Source: JBCCQL01 sp039414355
GTDB lineage: Bacteria; Planctomycetota; Planctomycetia; Pirellulales; Lacipirellulaceae
Length of the DNA: 64,000 nt
Assembly (NCBI GenBank): GCA_039414355.1
Contig: JBCDJN010000012.1
Location: 3,914 to 67,913 of the forward strand
Direction of reading: 5' to 3'
Shown: one piece after another, positions 17,049-26,367 of the stretch
How positions within the stretch are numbered: the first letter of the stretch is position 1
Layout of the letters: each line of letters opens with the position of its first letter
The notes under the pieces: generated by a model
Database searches by the model: none
The model's input: the letters and a program-made list of their open reading frames with translations, nothing else
Told to the model about the DNA's origin: nothing
Translations under genes and position numbers: made by a program

Positions 17049-18455
17049 CTACAGCCCGGCCGTGCGGGTGGCGTCGGCCTCGCGCTGGGCGGTGGCTTGC
17101 ACCTGCACGAACTCCGCGTCGGCCGCGCTAAGCCGGTTGACGGGCACGGTGGAGGTCCGGCCGTTGTCCTTGAGCAGCTTGATGTGAGTCGGCGAGATCT
17201 GGATCAGCCGGCCGCGGCAGCGGTAGCCGCCCGTGTTGTCGACCCAGGTGCGGAGCTCGCCGCTCGCCAAGCCGCCGGGGACCGGCAGCCGATCGACGCC
17301 GGAGTCCAGCAGGTCGTCGAAGCTCAGATCCTCCGTATCGTCAGCGGGCTCGTCGGCCGGGGCGGGCTCGGCTTCGGGCTCCGGCATGTCGTTGAAGAAA
17401 TCGTCGAAGCCGTCATCCGCGGCAGGCTCGTCACCAGCGGGGGCGGCCGGCTCGGCCGCGGGCTCATCAAACGAGAAGTCGTCAAAGGCGTCGGCCGCAG
17501 GCTCGTCGGCCTCGGGCGCCATCGGTGCATCGGCGGGCTCGTCGAACATGCTGCCTGCGTCATCGTCGGCCGGAGCTGGTTCGTCGAAAAAGCTGCCGGC
17601 GTCGTCGGCTGGGGCCGGTTCGTCGAAGAAGCTGTCGGCCGCGGGCTCCTCGGTCGGAGCCGGAGCGTCGGCGGGCTCTTCCATCAAGAAGTCATCGAGT
17701 CCGGCATCGTCGTCCGCCGGGGCTTCCGGTTCCGGCGCAATGGGGTCGTCGGCCGGCATGTCGAAGGCGTCCGGCTTAGCGAGCGGCTCGGCGGGAGCGG
17801 CCTCCGGCTCGGCCGGTGCGTCGAAGCCACCGAAGATGTCGTCCTCAGCCGGCGCCGCGGGCTGCTCAACCTCGGCGGGCGCCTCTTCCATCGGCACGGG
17901 TTCGGCAGGCGCGTCGAACCCGCCGAAGATATCGTCCTCGGCCGGTGCGGCCGGTTCCTCGACCTCCATCGGCAGCTCTTCGACCGGCTCGGGCTCGGCG
18001 GGGGCGGCCGGTAGTTCAGCGGGCTCGAACACGGCGGGCGCCACGTTGTCCGCGGGGCTTACCTCGGCGGCGGGCTCGGCCGGAGCCTCGGGCAGACCGG
18101 GCGCCTCGGGCAACTCGGTCGGCGCTGGCGGGGCGGGCGTCGGCTCAGCCGGCGTCGGCTCAGACACCATCGGACCGGGCGTGACAACGCCTTCGTGCAT
18201 CATCGTCTCGCCGTGGATCACCGTGCCGGTGACCACTTCGCCCTCGCACCCGCCGCACGCCGGTTCCGGCGACTCGCAAGGCGCCGGCGCCGGGCAGCAA
18301 ACCGGGGCGGGCGCGGGGCAGCAGACGGGCTTCGGGCAGCACACCGGTGCGGCGGGCCGGCAGCCGCGTGGTTGGAATCTTCCCGCGAGGGCCGACTCGA
18401 TCGCGCTCCCCGCAACCAACAGAACAACAAGCAGAACCCGGATAAACGTGTTCAT
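17049..18455 (-). CDS. SHD1-domain secreted protein with acidic low-complexity middle
   Basis: 468 residues from the ATG at 18455, chosen because a signal peptide (NTFIRVLLVVLLVAGSAIESALA) begins there; the ORF runs 37 codons further upstream without support. After the signal come CC-PKPVCCPAPAP repeats, then about 300 residues rich in Pro, Ala, Glu and Asp with repeated phrases (EDDIFGGFDAPAEP twice, SFFDEPAPADD twice). The C-terminus carries an SLA1-homology-1 domain (LRTWVDNTGGYRCRGRLIQI, then HIKLLKDNGRTSTVPVNRLS). SHD1 domains are widespread in planctomycete surface proteins; the bacterial partner is unknown. It converges on hemY with a 7-base gap. Confidence 0.8.
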   Translation of the reverse strand: MNTFIRVLLVVLLVAGSAIESALAGRFQPRGCRPAAPVCCPKPVCCPAPAPVCCPAPAPCESPEPACGGCEGEVVTGTVIHGETMMHEGVVTPGPMVSEPTPAEPTPAPPAPTELPEAPGLPEAPAEPAAEVSPADNVAPAVFEPAELPAAPAEPEPVEELPMEVEEPAAPAEDDIFGGFDAPAEPVPMEEAPAEVEQPAAPAEDDIFGGFDAPAEPEAAPAEPLAKPDAFDMPADDPIAPEPEAPADDDAGLDDFLMEEPADAPAPTEEPAADSFFDEPAPADDAGSFFDEPAPADDDAGSMFDEPADAPMAPEADEPAADAFDDFSFDEPAAEPAAPAGDEPAADDGFDDFFNDMPEPEAEPAPADEPADDTEDLSFDDLLDSGVDRLPVPGGLASGELRTWVDNTGGYRCRGRLIQISPTHIKLLKDNGRTSTVPVNRLSAADAEFVQVQATAQREADATRTAGL

Positions 18456-18731
18456 CGAAGGGAGGTCTCCAGACGGGAGTCTTGAGCAGGGGGCCCTGGG
18501 GCGACGGGGCGTCGCTCGTGGCGCTGCGGCGGGAGGATCACGTGGTCGAATCAGGCAACGCATCATCCGAGGCGGCCTAACGCCGCTCGGGTGAGCTGTT
18601 CATGCTAGTCGCAGGTTGACGGCCACGCAACGAGCGACCCGGGCTTGAACAACTGAGTAAACGGCGCCGAAACGAAGGTTCGAGCCGGTTCTTGCGGCTG
18701 TCCCGCCGCGGCCGCGCGGAACGGCGAGGCG

Positions 18732-19550
18732 TCACGCGCCGACGCCGATCGTCGGCAGCAGCGTGCCGTAGCGGCGGCTGAGCAGGCTGCTCAGCTCGCC
18801 GACCTTCGACCGCAGCAACTCGCTGTGCTTGGCGAAGTCGGCCTGGGCGCTCTCAATCTTGGCGGCGGCGGCCGGCGAACGCGGGGCGCCCTGCATGTTG
18901 TCCCAAGCGGCGGTGGCGCCCACGTAGAACTGCTCACCCTTGGCGTACCACTCAATCAGCCGGTTGCCCGCCTCCACGGCCTGCTCATCAACGCCCTCGG
19001 TGGCGGTGGTTTCCAGCATCCGTCGGCCGTAGGAAAAGACGCGGCGGCGGAGGTCGAAGACGTGGCCGGTGGTCGAGTCGCTGCGCGCCGGCTCGACGTC
19101 GCGGTCAAGCTGAGCCACCTGATTGGCCACCTCGCAGAGGTGGGCCCAGTAGGCGATGGTCTTTTCTCGGCGGGCCAGAAACACTTCGTCTTCGGGGCTG
19201 GCGGCCGCGGGCGGGTGGCCCAGCATCGCCGCCTCGCGGAGCTTCGCCACTTCCTTCTTGAGCGTGGCGAACTCTTCTTCGAGCTGGCCGGTCAGCTCGC
19301 TCGGCTCAAGCTTCACATCGCATTCCATCGTCGGGCAGTCGCCCTTCTCCGGTCGCCACTCTTCGGGCACGTGCTCCAGAAGCTGCGTCTCGTCCAGCGC
19401 CGTGTAGGCCACGTAGTTCAGGTTCAAGCCCATGTAGTTGGCGCCCACCCAGCCGCCAACGCCGATGGCTACGACGCACGCGAGCATCTGAAAGGTGGAG
19501 ACACCGCTGCGAAGGGGCGTAGCGCTGGTTCGTTGTGCCTTGGCGAGCAT
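18732..19550 (-). CDS. Membrane-anchored hypothetical protein with coiled coil
   Basis: 272 residues from the ATG at 19550, preferred over the ORF start at 19703 because the upstream 51 residues are low-complexity and the membrane helix would otherwise sit deep inside. Single helix FQMLACVVAIGVGGWVGANYMGL (about 21-43), then an outer part with CPTMECDV (two Cys), a coiled-coil segment (ELTGQLEEEFATLKKEVAKLREA), and a helical region to the end. No known family recognised. It lies between bipA and the SHD1 gene on the same strand. Confidence 0.6.
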   Translation of the reverse strand: MLAKAQRTSATPLRSGVSTFQMLACVVAIGVGGWVGANYMGLNLNYVAYTALDETQLLEHVPEEWRPEKGDCPTMECDVKLEPSELTGQLEEEFATLKKEVAKLREAAMLGHPPAAASPEDEVFLARREKTIAYWAHLCEVANQVAQLDRDVEPARSDSTTGHVFDLRRRVFSYGRRMLETTATEGVDEQAVEAGNRLIEWYAKGEQFYVGATAAWDNMQGAPRSPAAAAKIESAQADFAKHSELLRSKVGELSSLLSRRYGTLLPTIGVGA

Positions 19551-19712
19551 CGTGGTTCTTCCCGGAAGAGAGTTGTTTTGGGCGCGGACCGGCGAGACCG
19601 CGGGCGCCGCTTTCGGGAAAGAGTAGGTCACGCCACCCGCGGGGCCGACACCAGGCCCCGCCCGCCGCGGTCCACGCGCCGGCCGGCGGGGAGGTTGCAG
19701 CAACGGCGCCGG

Positions 19713-21581
19713 CTATGCGGGCTGTGACGCTCGGCGTGCCTCGCGGCGGCGGTCCGCCTCGCGGAGCATCATCTTCCGCAGGCGTAGCGACTTGGGCGTG
19801 ACCTCCACCAGCTCATCGTCCGCGATGTACTCCAATGCCGCTTCGAGCGAGAGCTCCCGCGGCGGGCGGACCTGCGAGTTGTCGTCCTTGCCGGCGGCGC
19901 GGATGTTGGTGAGCTTCTTACCGCGGACCACGTTCACCACAAGGTCGCCGGCCTTGCAGTTCTCGCCCACGACCTGGCCTTCGTAGACCTCGTCGCCGGG
20001 CCGGACGAAGAAAACGCCGCGGTCGTACAGCGCGTCGAGCGCGTAGGCGGTCACGGCGCCCGGTTCGCTTGCGATGAGCACGCCGACCGGGCGTTCCGGC
20101 GTGGCCCCGCGCACCGGCTCGAAGCCGATCACCGTGTGGTGGATGATCGCGTTGCCCTGCGTGGCGGTAAGCAGTCGGCTGCGGAGGCCGATCAGCGAGC
20201 GGGCGGGGATCGAAAACTCCATGTGCACAAAGCCCGAAGTGCCCGCCTTCTGCCCCATCTGAATCACCTCGGCCCGCCGGTCGCCCAGGAGCGACATCAC
20301 GCTGCTCTGGTGCTCGCTCGGCACGTCGATCACCAGCCGTTCGATGGGCTCTTCCTTGCGGCCCTCGTGCTCGCGGACCACGACCTGGGGTTTGCCAACG
20401 CTCAGTTCGTAGCCCTCGCGGCGGAGGTTCTCGATCAGGATGCCCAGGTGCATGAGGCCGCGGCCGGAGACGCGGAACTGCTCACGCGTGGCGCCCGGCT
20501 CGACCCGCAGCGCGACGTTTGACCGCAGCTCCTTCTCCAGCCGCCCGCCGATCTGCCGGCTGGTGAGGTAATCGCCCTCGCGGCCGGCGAGCGGTCCGTC
20601 GTTGACGCGGAAGGTCATGTGCAGGGTCGGCTCGTCGATGGCGATCGCCGGCGCGGCGTTGGGCGCGTCGGCGTCGCAGATGGTGTCACCGATCTCGATG
20701 GGGTCGAGCCCCACCACTGCCGCCAGGTCGCCGCAGCCCACACGGTCTGCTTCGACGCGATCGAGCCCGTCGAACGTGAAGAGCTGGCCGATCTGCTGCT
20801 GTGTCGCCTCGCCCGCCCGATCGACCACCGACACGCGTTGCCGGTTGGCGACCGACCCGCCCAGCACCTTGCCGATGCCGATCCGGCCGACGTACTCCGA
20901 GAAGTCGACGGTGGTCACGAGCAGTTGCAGCGGCGCCCCCTCGTCGCCGCCGGCGGGCGGGACGCGGGCGACGATGGTCTCCAGCATCGGCCGCATGTCG
21001 TCGCGGGGCGAGTCCAGGTGCTCTGCGGCCCAGCCCTGCTTTGCGGAGGCGTACAGCGTGGCGAAGTCCAAGGTTTCGTCGTCGGCGCCCAGGTCCACCA
21101 GTAGGTCGAAGACCTCGGTCAGCACCTCGTCGGGCCGCGAGTCGGGGCGGTCGACCTTGTTGACGACCACGATCGGCTTCAGTCCGAGGCCGAGCGCCTT
21201 CTGCAGAACGAACCGCGTCTGCGGCATCGGCCCCTCGTAGGCGTCAACGACCAGCAGCACGCCGTCGGCCATCATCAGCACGCGTTCGACCTCGCCGCCA
21301 AAGTCGGCGTGGCCCGGCGTATCGATCAGGTTGATCCGGTACTCGGCGCCGTCGGTGGCTTCGTAGCGTACCGCACAGTTCTTACTGAAGATCGTGATGC
21401 CGCGTTCGCGCTCCAGATCGTTCGAGTCGAAGACCAACCCATGCTGCCCCCCGGCGAGCTTATCGAGCTGCTCCGTGCGATAGCGACCGGATTGGTAGAG
21501 CAGTTGGTCGACGAGGGTCGTCTTGCCGTGGTCGACGTGGGCGATGATCGCGACGTTGCGCAGAGTGGGCGAGGATGGCAT
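19713..21581 (-). CDS. typA: Translational GTPase BipA/TypA
   Basis: 622 residues from the ATG at 21581; the 85 extra codons upstream are not supported by family alignment. Ribosome-binding GTPase of the EF-G type involved in stress growth and 50S assembly. Seen: G1 AHVDHGKTTLV, switch I RERGITIFSKNC, G3 DTPGHADFGGEVERV, G4 VVNKVDRPDSRP; then domain II, the EF-G III/V-like RVEPGATREQFRVSGRGLMHLGILIENLRREG, and the BipA C-terminal domain with GNAIIHHTVIGFEPVRG and NCKAGDLVVNVVRGKKLTNIRAAGKDD. The last two phrases separate it from EF-G and LepA. Confidence 0.94.
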   Translation of the reverse strand: MPSSPTLRNVAIIAHVDHGKTTLVDQLLYQSGRYRTEQLDKLAGGQHGLVFDSNDLERERGITIFSKNCAVRYEATDGAEYRINLIDTPGHADFGGEVERVLMMADGVLLVVDAYEGPMPQTRFVLQKALGLGLKPIVVVNKVDRPDSRPDEVLTEVFDLLVDLGADDETLDFATLYASAKQGWAAEHLDSPRDDMRPMLETIVARVPPAGGDEGAPLQLLVTTVDFSEYVGRIGIGKVLGGSVANRQRVSVVDRAGEATQQQIGQLFTFDGLDRVEADRVGCGDLAAVVGLDPIEIGDTICDADAPNAAPAIAIDEPTLHMTFRVNDGPLAGREGDYLTSRQIGGRLEKELRSNVALRVEPGATREQFRVSGRGLMHLGILIENLRREGYELSVGKPQVVVREHEGRKEEPIERLVIDVPSEHQSSVMSLLGDRRAEVIQMGQKAGTSGFVHMEFSIPARSLIGLRSRLLTATQGNAIIHHTVIGFEPVRGATPERPVGVLIASEPGAVTAYALDALYDRGVFFVRPGDEVYEGQVVGENCKAGDLVVNVVRGKKLTNIRAAGKDDNSQVRPPRELSLEAALEYIADDELVEVTPKSLRLRKMMLREADRRREARRASQPA

Positions 21582-22045
21582 CGAGGGCGGGCAGGCAGGT
21601 GAAAGGAGGGCAGCGGGCTTCGGTGGCCGGGACGCGGCGATGTGGGATGCCGCGGGCTGGAAGGCAGCGCTTTGGCGGGGCCGCGATTGTAGCCCGCGAC
21701 CGGCGGTTACGCAGCGGCGGGCGTGCTGTGTGGCTTGTGCTGGCTGCATTGCCGGCGGGGCAGGGTTTTCCGATCGGGCAAGGCTTTTGGATCGCCGCCG
21801 CGCAACACGCTTGCCGATTGCTGCGATAAGCCACAAACTTGGCTTTGAACACCAAGGTTGTTGCGGCCATTACGCGTACCTATAATCCCGCGGAAGTGAA
21901 GCGAGGCCCGCCGGCGGTGGATTTGGCCGGCTGAGCGACACATCCCACCTAGCGGCTTTCTCGACGCGCAGCGGCGAGGCGGCCGCCCCCCGGTCAGCTC
22001 CCCACCCGCTGGCCGACCCGTATTAGCCCCTGGCGGATCGAGGCG
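21582..22045. other. Divergent intergenic region between typA and the PAS-GAF-receiver gene
   Basis: 464 bases. It contains the sigma-70-like promoter at 21858-21886 for the rightward gene and a Pu/Py-biased tract just upstream of typA. No credible ORF: the reading frames here are extensions of shadows. Confidence 0.6.
21858..21886 (+). promoter_or_regulatory. Sigma-70-type promoter for the PAS-GAF-receiver gene
   Basis: TTGTTG at 21858-21863, a 17-base spacer, and a perfect TATAAT at 21881-21886. Transcription would start near 21893, leaving a leader of about 150 bases before the GTG at 22046. Confidence 0.6.
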
Positions 22046-23902
22046 GTGCACGATTCAGCCCCTCATGGCGGAGCGGCGACTAGTTCGTCCGCAACCGGCG
22101 TCCAAGCCCGGCCTGACGCGGCTGAGCCGGAGGTCCACGCCACCGATGCCGCGTCACCCAGCACCGAGTCACCCAGCCGGGTGCTCTGCCTGTCCACCGG
22201 GCAAGAGGCGACCGAGTCTCTCCGCCGACGGCTCGGCGACGCGGTTGAGCTGGTCGAAGTGTCCTCTCCGGTGCGAGCACTGGCCCGCCTGAATCAGGGC
22301 GGGTACGACGGCGTGTACGCCGATGCGGAGCACTTCGCCGAGGCGCTCGACGCCGGCCGCTTGGTGCAGAACGAGCGGATCCTCGAGGGCATGCCCGACG
22401 GCGTGGTGGTGCTGGATGCCGACAGCCAGATCGTGTGGGGCAACGGCCGGCTCAGCGAGTGGGTCGGCGAACGCGAAGTCACAGGCCGCAACTTCTACAA
22501 GGTGCTCGGCGGGCCGGACATCCTGGGCCCCGACTTCTGCCCGTTCCATACCGCCCTGCATCAGGGCAAGGCGAGTGCTTCGACGCTCCGCTGCCAAGAC
22601 GGCAGGCATTTCCGCGTCCACGCGGCGCCGGTCATCCACGGCGGTCGCAAGGGTGAGGAGCCCACGCACGACCACCTGATTGTCACCATCCGCGACGTCA
22701 CCCAAGAGGTCCAACAGCAGCAAAAGCTCGCCGCCATCCACCAAGCCGGCATCGAGCTCGCCGACCTCTCGACGGATGAGGTCGCCAACATGGACCTGGA
22801 GGAGCGGATCGAGCTGCTCAAGGAGAACATCCTCCACTGTACGCAGGACGTGCTGCAGTTTGACGTCGTCGAGATCCGCATGCTCGACGGCGCCACGGGC
22901 GAGCTGCAGCCGCTGCTCTCATTCGGCATGAAGCCCGAGGCGGAGTGCCGGCTGCTCAAGGCGGACGCCAGCGGCAACGGCGTCACCGGCTTCGTCGCCG
23001 CGACCGGCCAGAGCTATCTGTGCGAAGACATCAGCGAAGACCCGCTGTACATCGAGGGCGCCCAGGACGCCCGCAGCTCGCTCACCGTGCCGCTCATGCT
23101 GCACGACCAGGTGATTGGCACCTTCAACGTGGAGAGCCCCGAGCCCCGCGCGTTCAGCGAGAGCGACCTGCAGTTCTTGGAGATCTTCACGCGTGACGTG
23201 GCCGCCGCGCTCAACACGCTTGAGCTGCTCGCGGCCGAGAAGGCGACCACCGCCGCGGCCAGTGTCGAGGCGATCCACTCGGCGGTCGCCCTGCCGGTGG
23301 ACGACATCCTCAATGACGCGGTGAACGTCCTCGAGCAGTACATCGGCCACGAGCCCGCCGTTGCGGAGCGGCTCGCCCGCATCCTGACCAACGCCCGCGA
23401 CATCAAGCAAGTGATCCAGAAGGTCGGCCAGTCGATGGCGCCGGTCGAAGCCCGGCCGAGCAGCGTCTGCATCGAGCCGCGGCCGCACCTGGTTGGCAAG
23501 CACGTGCTCGTGGCGGACGAAGACGGCGCCGTTCGCGAGGCCGCCCACACGCTGCTTGAGCGTTACCGCTGCATTGTCGAGACCGCCCACGACGGCCGCG
23601 AGGCGATCTACATGGCCCGCAACTTCTGCGGCGACGGCGGCTACGACGCGATCATCGCCGACATCCGCTTGCCGGACATGTCGGGCTACCAGTTCTTGCT
23701 CAAGCTGCACGAGATGCAGGAGACGGCGCCGCTGATTCTGATGACCGGCTTCGGCTACGACCCGGGCCACTCCATCGTCAAGGCGCGGCAGGCGGGGCTG
23801 CGGGCGGTGCTCTACAAGCCGTTCCGGCTTGATCAACTGCTCGACACCATTGAGAAGGCCGTCGCCGAAGGCCCCCGCCCCCTAACCCCGCCGGCGGGAT
23901 GA
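22046..23902 (+). CDS. PAS-GAF-receiver signalling protein without kinase domain
   Basis: 618 residues, soluble. PAS-like domain about 108-215 (RILEGMPDGVVVLDADSQIVWGNGRLSEW). GAF domain about 240-385 (LEERIELLKENILHC ... GVTGFVAATGQSYLCEDIS ... SLTVPLMLHDQVIGTFNVES). A short helical linker (about 410-475) lacks the H-box and ATP-binding motifs of a histidine kinase. Receiver domain about 487-610 (HVLVADEDGAVREAA; phospho-acceptor Asp in AIIADIRLPD; Lys in VLYKPF). Probably a sensor-integrator phosphorylated by a separate kinase. The GTG start is taken from the ORF limit; the first 60 residues are low-complexity. The next gene overlaps by ATGA. Confidence 0.8.
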   Translation: MHDSAPHGGAATSSSATGVQARPDAAEPEVHATDAASPSTESPSRVLCLSTGQEATESLRRRLGDAVELVEVSSPVRALARLNQGGYDGVYADAEHFAEALDAGRLVQNERILEGMPDGVVVLDADSQIVWGNGRLSEWVGEREVTGRNFYKVLGGPDILGPDFCPFHTALHQGKASASTLRCQDGRHFRVHAAPVIHGGRKGEEPTHDHLIVTIRDVTQEVQQQQKLAAIHQAGIELADLSTDEVANMDLEERIELLKENILHCTQDVLQFDVVEIRMLDGATGELQPLLSFGMKPEAECRLLKADASGNGVTGFVAATGQSYLCEDISEDPLYIEGAQDARSSLTVPLMLHDQVIGTFNVESPEPRAFSESDLQFLEIFTRDVAAALNTLELLAAEKATTAAASVEAIHSAVALPVDDILNDAVNVLEQYIGHEPAVAERLARILTNARDIKQVIQKVGQSMAPVEARPSSVCIEPRPHLVGKHVLVADEDGAVREAAHTLLERYRCIVETAHDGREAIYMARNFCGDGGYDAIIADIRLPDMSGYQFLLKLHEMQETAPLILMTGFGYDPGHSIVKARQAGLRAVLYKPFRLDQLLDTIEKAVAEGPRPLTPPAG

Positions 23903-25053
23903 GCCCGCTGGTTCAGTTTCTCTTCGCAGTTGCCGCGGCGCTCGGCCACTCCGTGCTGTGGGTTGGTGTGGTCAACCGCGTGCACAGCCAGGGCGTGAAG
24001 CGGTGGATCGTTGACGGCGCCACGCTGCTGTCCGTCATCTTGTGGGCGACCATCCCGCTCGCCTACGCGTGGCTGGTTTTCCGTGCCGGGTCGTTGGCGG
24101 CCATCGCCGAACCGAGTTCCACCCTGCCGCGGGCCTACGCGTGGTTCGCCATCGCCGTGCTGGCGGTCGCCACGCTCACGCGAATCGCCTTCGCGCTGCA
24201 TCCCGAACGCCGCGGCGTCACCCGGCAGGTTGAGTCCTTGCCCATCGAGATGCCGACCGGCGAGCCGCTGCTCACACCGGCGGCCGGCTTCTGGGCCCAC
24301 CTGCCCGGCAACCAAGTCGTTAGCCCTCGGCTGGTGACCGAAGAGCTGTTCGTCCCGCGGCTGCCGGAGGAACTCGACGGCTTCCGCATCGCCCACCTCT
24401 CCGACCTGCACATGAGCGGCCGTGTGGCGAAGCGGTACTTCGAAACGATCGTCGACGCGACGCTCGCCGCCGAGCCGGAATTGATCGCTGTGACCGGCGA
24501 TCTGGTAGAGTTCCAACCGCAACACGCGTGGCTGGACGACACGCTGCTCCGCCTCGCGGCGCCCGAGGGCGTGTGGTTTGTGCGGGGCAACCACGACGAG
24601 AAGCATGACCATCAAACGATGATCGCGACGCTGGAGGCGGGCGGCTTAGTTCACGTTGGAGGTCGGGCGATCGACCGCGCGATGCGTGGCCGGCGGGTGC
24701 GCGTCGTTGGGAACGAGGTCCCATGGTATCGCCGGCCCGGCGAGCCGGCGGTGGACGACTCAGCCGATGAGGCGTTCGTCCTCTGTCTCGCCCACGGTCC
24801 AGATCAGTTCCGCTGGGCCGAGCGTCACGGCGTCGACCTGATGCTGGCCGGCCACAACCACGGCGGCCAAGTGCGATTGCCGGTCATCGGCGCGTTGGTC
24901 ACGCCCAGCATCCACGGCACCCGCTACAACAGCGGCGCCTTCCGCCGCGGCCGCACGGTGATGCACGTCACCAACGGCGCGGGGTCGCTTGAGCCGGTCC
25001 GCTACAACTGCCCGCCGGAAGTGGTAATGCTGGTGCTGCGTCGCCCGGCTTGA
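23899..25053 (+). CDS. Membrane metallophosphoesterase (calcineurin-like)
   Basis: 384 residues. Three hydrophobic helices in the first ~100 residues (VQFLFAVAAALGHSVLWVGV; GATLLSVILWATIPLAYAWL; YAWFAIAVLAVATLTRIAF) anchor it. The catalytic domain follows with the full metal-binding set: RIAHLSDLHMSG, VTGDLVEF, VRGNHDEKHD and MLAGHNHGGQVRLP. It fits the YkuE/YaeI group of metal-dependent phosphodiesterases acting on lipid-linked or nucleotide phosphate esters. Its 4-base overlap with the PAS-GAF-receiver gene implies co-expression and possibly a signalling link. Substrate unknown. Confidence 0.85.
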   Translation: MSPLVQFLFAVAAALGHSVLWVGVVNRVHSQGVKRWIVDGATLLSVILWATIPLAYAWLVFRAGSLAAIAEPSSTLPRAYAWFAIAVLAVATLTRIAFALHPERRGVTRQVESLPIEMPTGEPLLTPAAGFWAHLPGNQVVSPRLVTEELFVPRLPEELDGFRIAHLSDLHMSGRVAKRYFETIVDATLAAEPELIAVTGDLVEFQPQHAWLDDTLLRLAAPEGVWFVRGNHDEKHDHQTMIATLEAGGLVHVGGRAIDRAMRGRRVRVVGNEVPWYRRPGEPAVDDSADEAFVLCLAHGPDQFRWAERHGVDLMLAGHNHGGQVRLPVIGALVTPSIHGTRYNSGAFRRGRTVMHVTNGAGSLEPVRYNCPPEVVMLVLRRPA

Positions 25054-25072
25054 CCGGGCTCGGCTTGCGCCG

Positions 25073-26212
25073 TCAGGTCATCGACAAGAACATCAGCATA
25101 AAGACGCCAACGCCGACCACCGCGCCCACAACCCCTCCCTTGAAGCCGAAGAAGAGCAGGGCGCCCATGACGATCGCGATGGGCAGCGCCATCAAGGCGA
25201 AGGCGTCGCGAGAGACCATCAACCGGCCATCAACGCGCAGCAACGCGGAGAGGCCTCCCAGCAGGATTGACGCCCCCAAGCCGATCATGATCAGCTCACG
25301 CATGCTGTAGCCGGCGGCCCCGCTCGGCCCCTCCGGCCCACGCTGCGGTTGAGGCGCCGCCGCGGGAGTTGGGGCAGGCGATGGCGGCGGCGCGTAGCCG
25401 GGCTCGCCGATGACCGGGTTGGTCAGTTCGCCGATGCCATCGATGGCGACGGTCACCTCGTCGCCCTCCTGCAAGAACACGGGCGGGTTGCGGGCGAAGC
25501 CCACGCCGTGCGGCGTGCCGGTGAAGATCACGGTGCCGGGCATGAGCGTTGTGCTGCCGCTGAGGAACTCGATCAATCGCGGCACCGAGAAGATCATGTC
25601 CCCCGTGTTCCAATCTTGCATCGTGCGGCCGTTGAGCACGGTGCGGATCCGCAGCGTGTTGGGGTCGGCGATGTCGTCCGGGGCGTCGCCCTGCGTCACC
25701 AGGCAGGGGCCGATCGGGGCGAAGGTGTCGAACGTCTTGCCGCGGCACCACTGCCCGCCGCCGCCGTGCTTCTGCCAGTCGCGGGCGGAGACGTCGTTGC
25801 CGCAGGCGTAGCCCAGCACGTAGTCCAACGCGTCCGCCGCGGCGACGTTCTTGCAAGGCTTGCCGATCACCACGGCCAGCTCGCACTCGTAGTCTACCTT
25901 GCTGCTGGCCAGCTTCCGCGGCAGCACGATCGGCTCGCCCGGGTGCTGCAGGGCGCTGGTGGTCTTCATGAACAGCACCGGGTGCTGCGGCAGAGGCTTG
26001 CCGCCCTCCTCGGCGTGCTTCTGATAGTTCAGGCCGATGCAGAGGATGTCCACCGGGTCAAGCGGCGCCAGCAGCCGACCCTCGGGCAACGGCTCGCCCG
26101 TATCGCGCAGCTCGCCAAAAAGATCGCCCTTGAGCGTCGTCCTCTCGCCGCTCTCGCGCACACGCCCGAGGACGATTTCACCAGAGTCGGTTTGGATACG
26201 GATGATCTTCAT
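25073..26212 (-). CDS. Fumarylacetoacetate hydrolase-family protein with fused membrane tail
   Basis: 379 residues. Residues 1-285 are a FAH-fold hydrolase/isomerase/decarboxylase: ILCIGLNYQKHAEE (55-68), HPVLFMKTTSALQHPGEPI, the metal ligands in DYECELAVVIGKPCKN (Glu/Glu) and GNDVSARDWQ, and GTVIFTGTPHGVGFARNP. After a Pro/Ala linker (about 287-315) come three hydrophobic segments (ELIMIGLGASILLGGLSALL; DAFALMALPIAIVMGALLFFG; GVVGAVVGVGVFMLMFLSM). FAH proteins are normally soluble, so this tail is unusual. The reading frame is continuous with no sign of frameshift. The natural substrate is a 2-oxo/acylpyruvate-type compound by family; exact identity unknown. Confidence 0.8.
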   Translation of the reverse strand: MKIIRIQTDSGEIVLGRVRESGERTTLKGDLFGELRDTGEPLPEGRLLAPLDPVDILCIGLNYQKHAEEGGKPLPQHPVLFMKTTSALQHPGEPIVLPRKLASSKVDYECELAVVIGKPCKNVAAADALDYVLGYACGNDVSARDWQKHGGGGQWCRGKTFDTFAPIGPCLVTQGDAPDDIADPNTLRIRTVLNGRTMQDWNTGDMIFSVPRLIEFLSGSTTLMPGTVIFTGTPHGVGFARNPPVFLQEGDEVTVAIDGIGELTNPVIGEPGYAPPPSPAPTPAAAPQPQRGPEGPSGAAGYSMRELIMIGLGASILLGGLSALLRVDGRLMVSRDAFALMALPIAIVMGALLFFGFKGGVVGAVVGVGVFMLMFLSMT

Positions 26213-26236
26213 GGCTAGCGTTGGATTTGAAGGGGT

Positions 26237-26367
26237 TTAACCACAGAGGGCACAGAGGGCACGGAGTGATGCAACTGCTGGCAACAATGAATCGACGTTT
26301 GAGCTGCTGGTTGAAAATCACGGATCTGAATCGTTACCTCGGTGGTCTCTGTGCTCTCTGTGGTTAA
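26237..26367. repeat. Inverted pair of CACAGAG-type intergenic repeats
   Basis: The left arm (26237-26266, + strand) and right arm (26338-26367, complement) match at 26 of 30 positions. Both begin TTAACCACAGAG and continue with GCACAGAG. They could form a long stem with a 71-base loop. The right arm lies inside the hydantoinase B reading frame. A short stretch on the left leads into the FAH start at 26212. Confidence 0.75.

Noticed and set aside
17233..18594. Long rightward Ser/Gly/Ala-rich open frame (453 codons)
   Set aside because: It is antisense to the SHD1 protein; the composition mirrors its Glu/Pro/Ala codons, and no domain or start signal is present.
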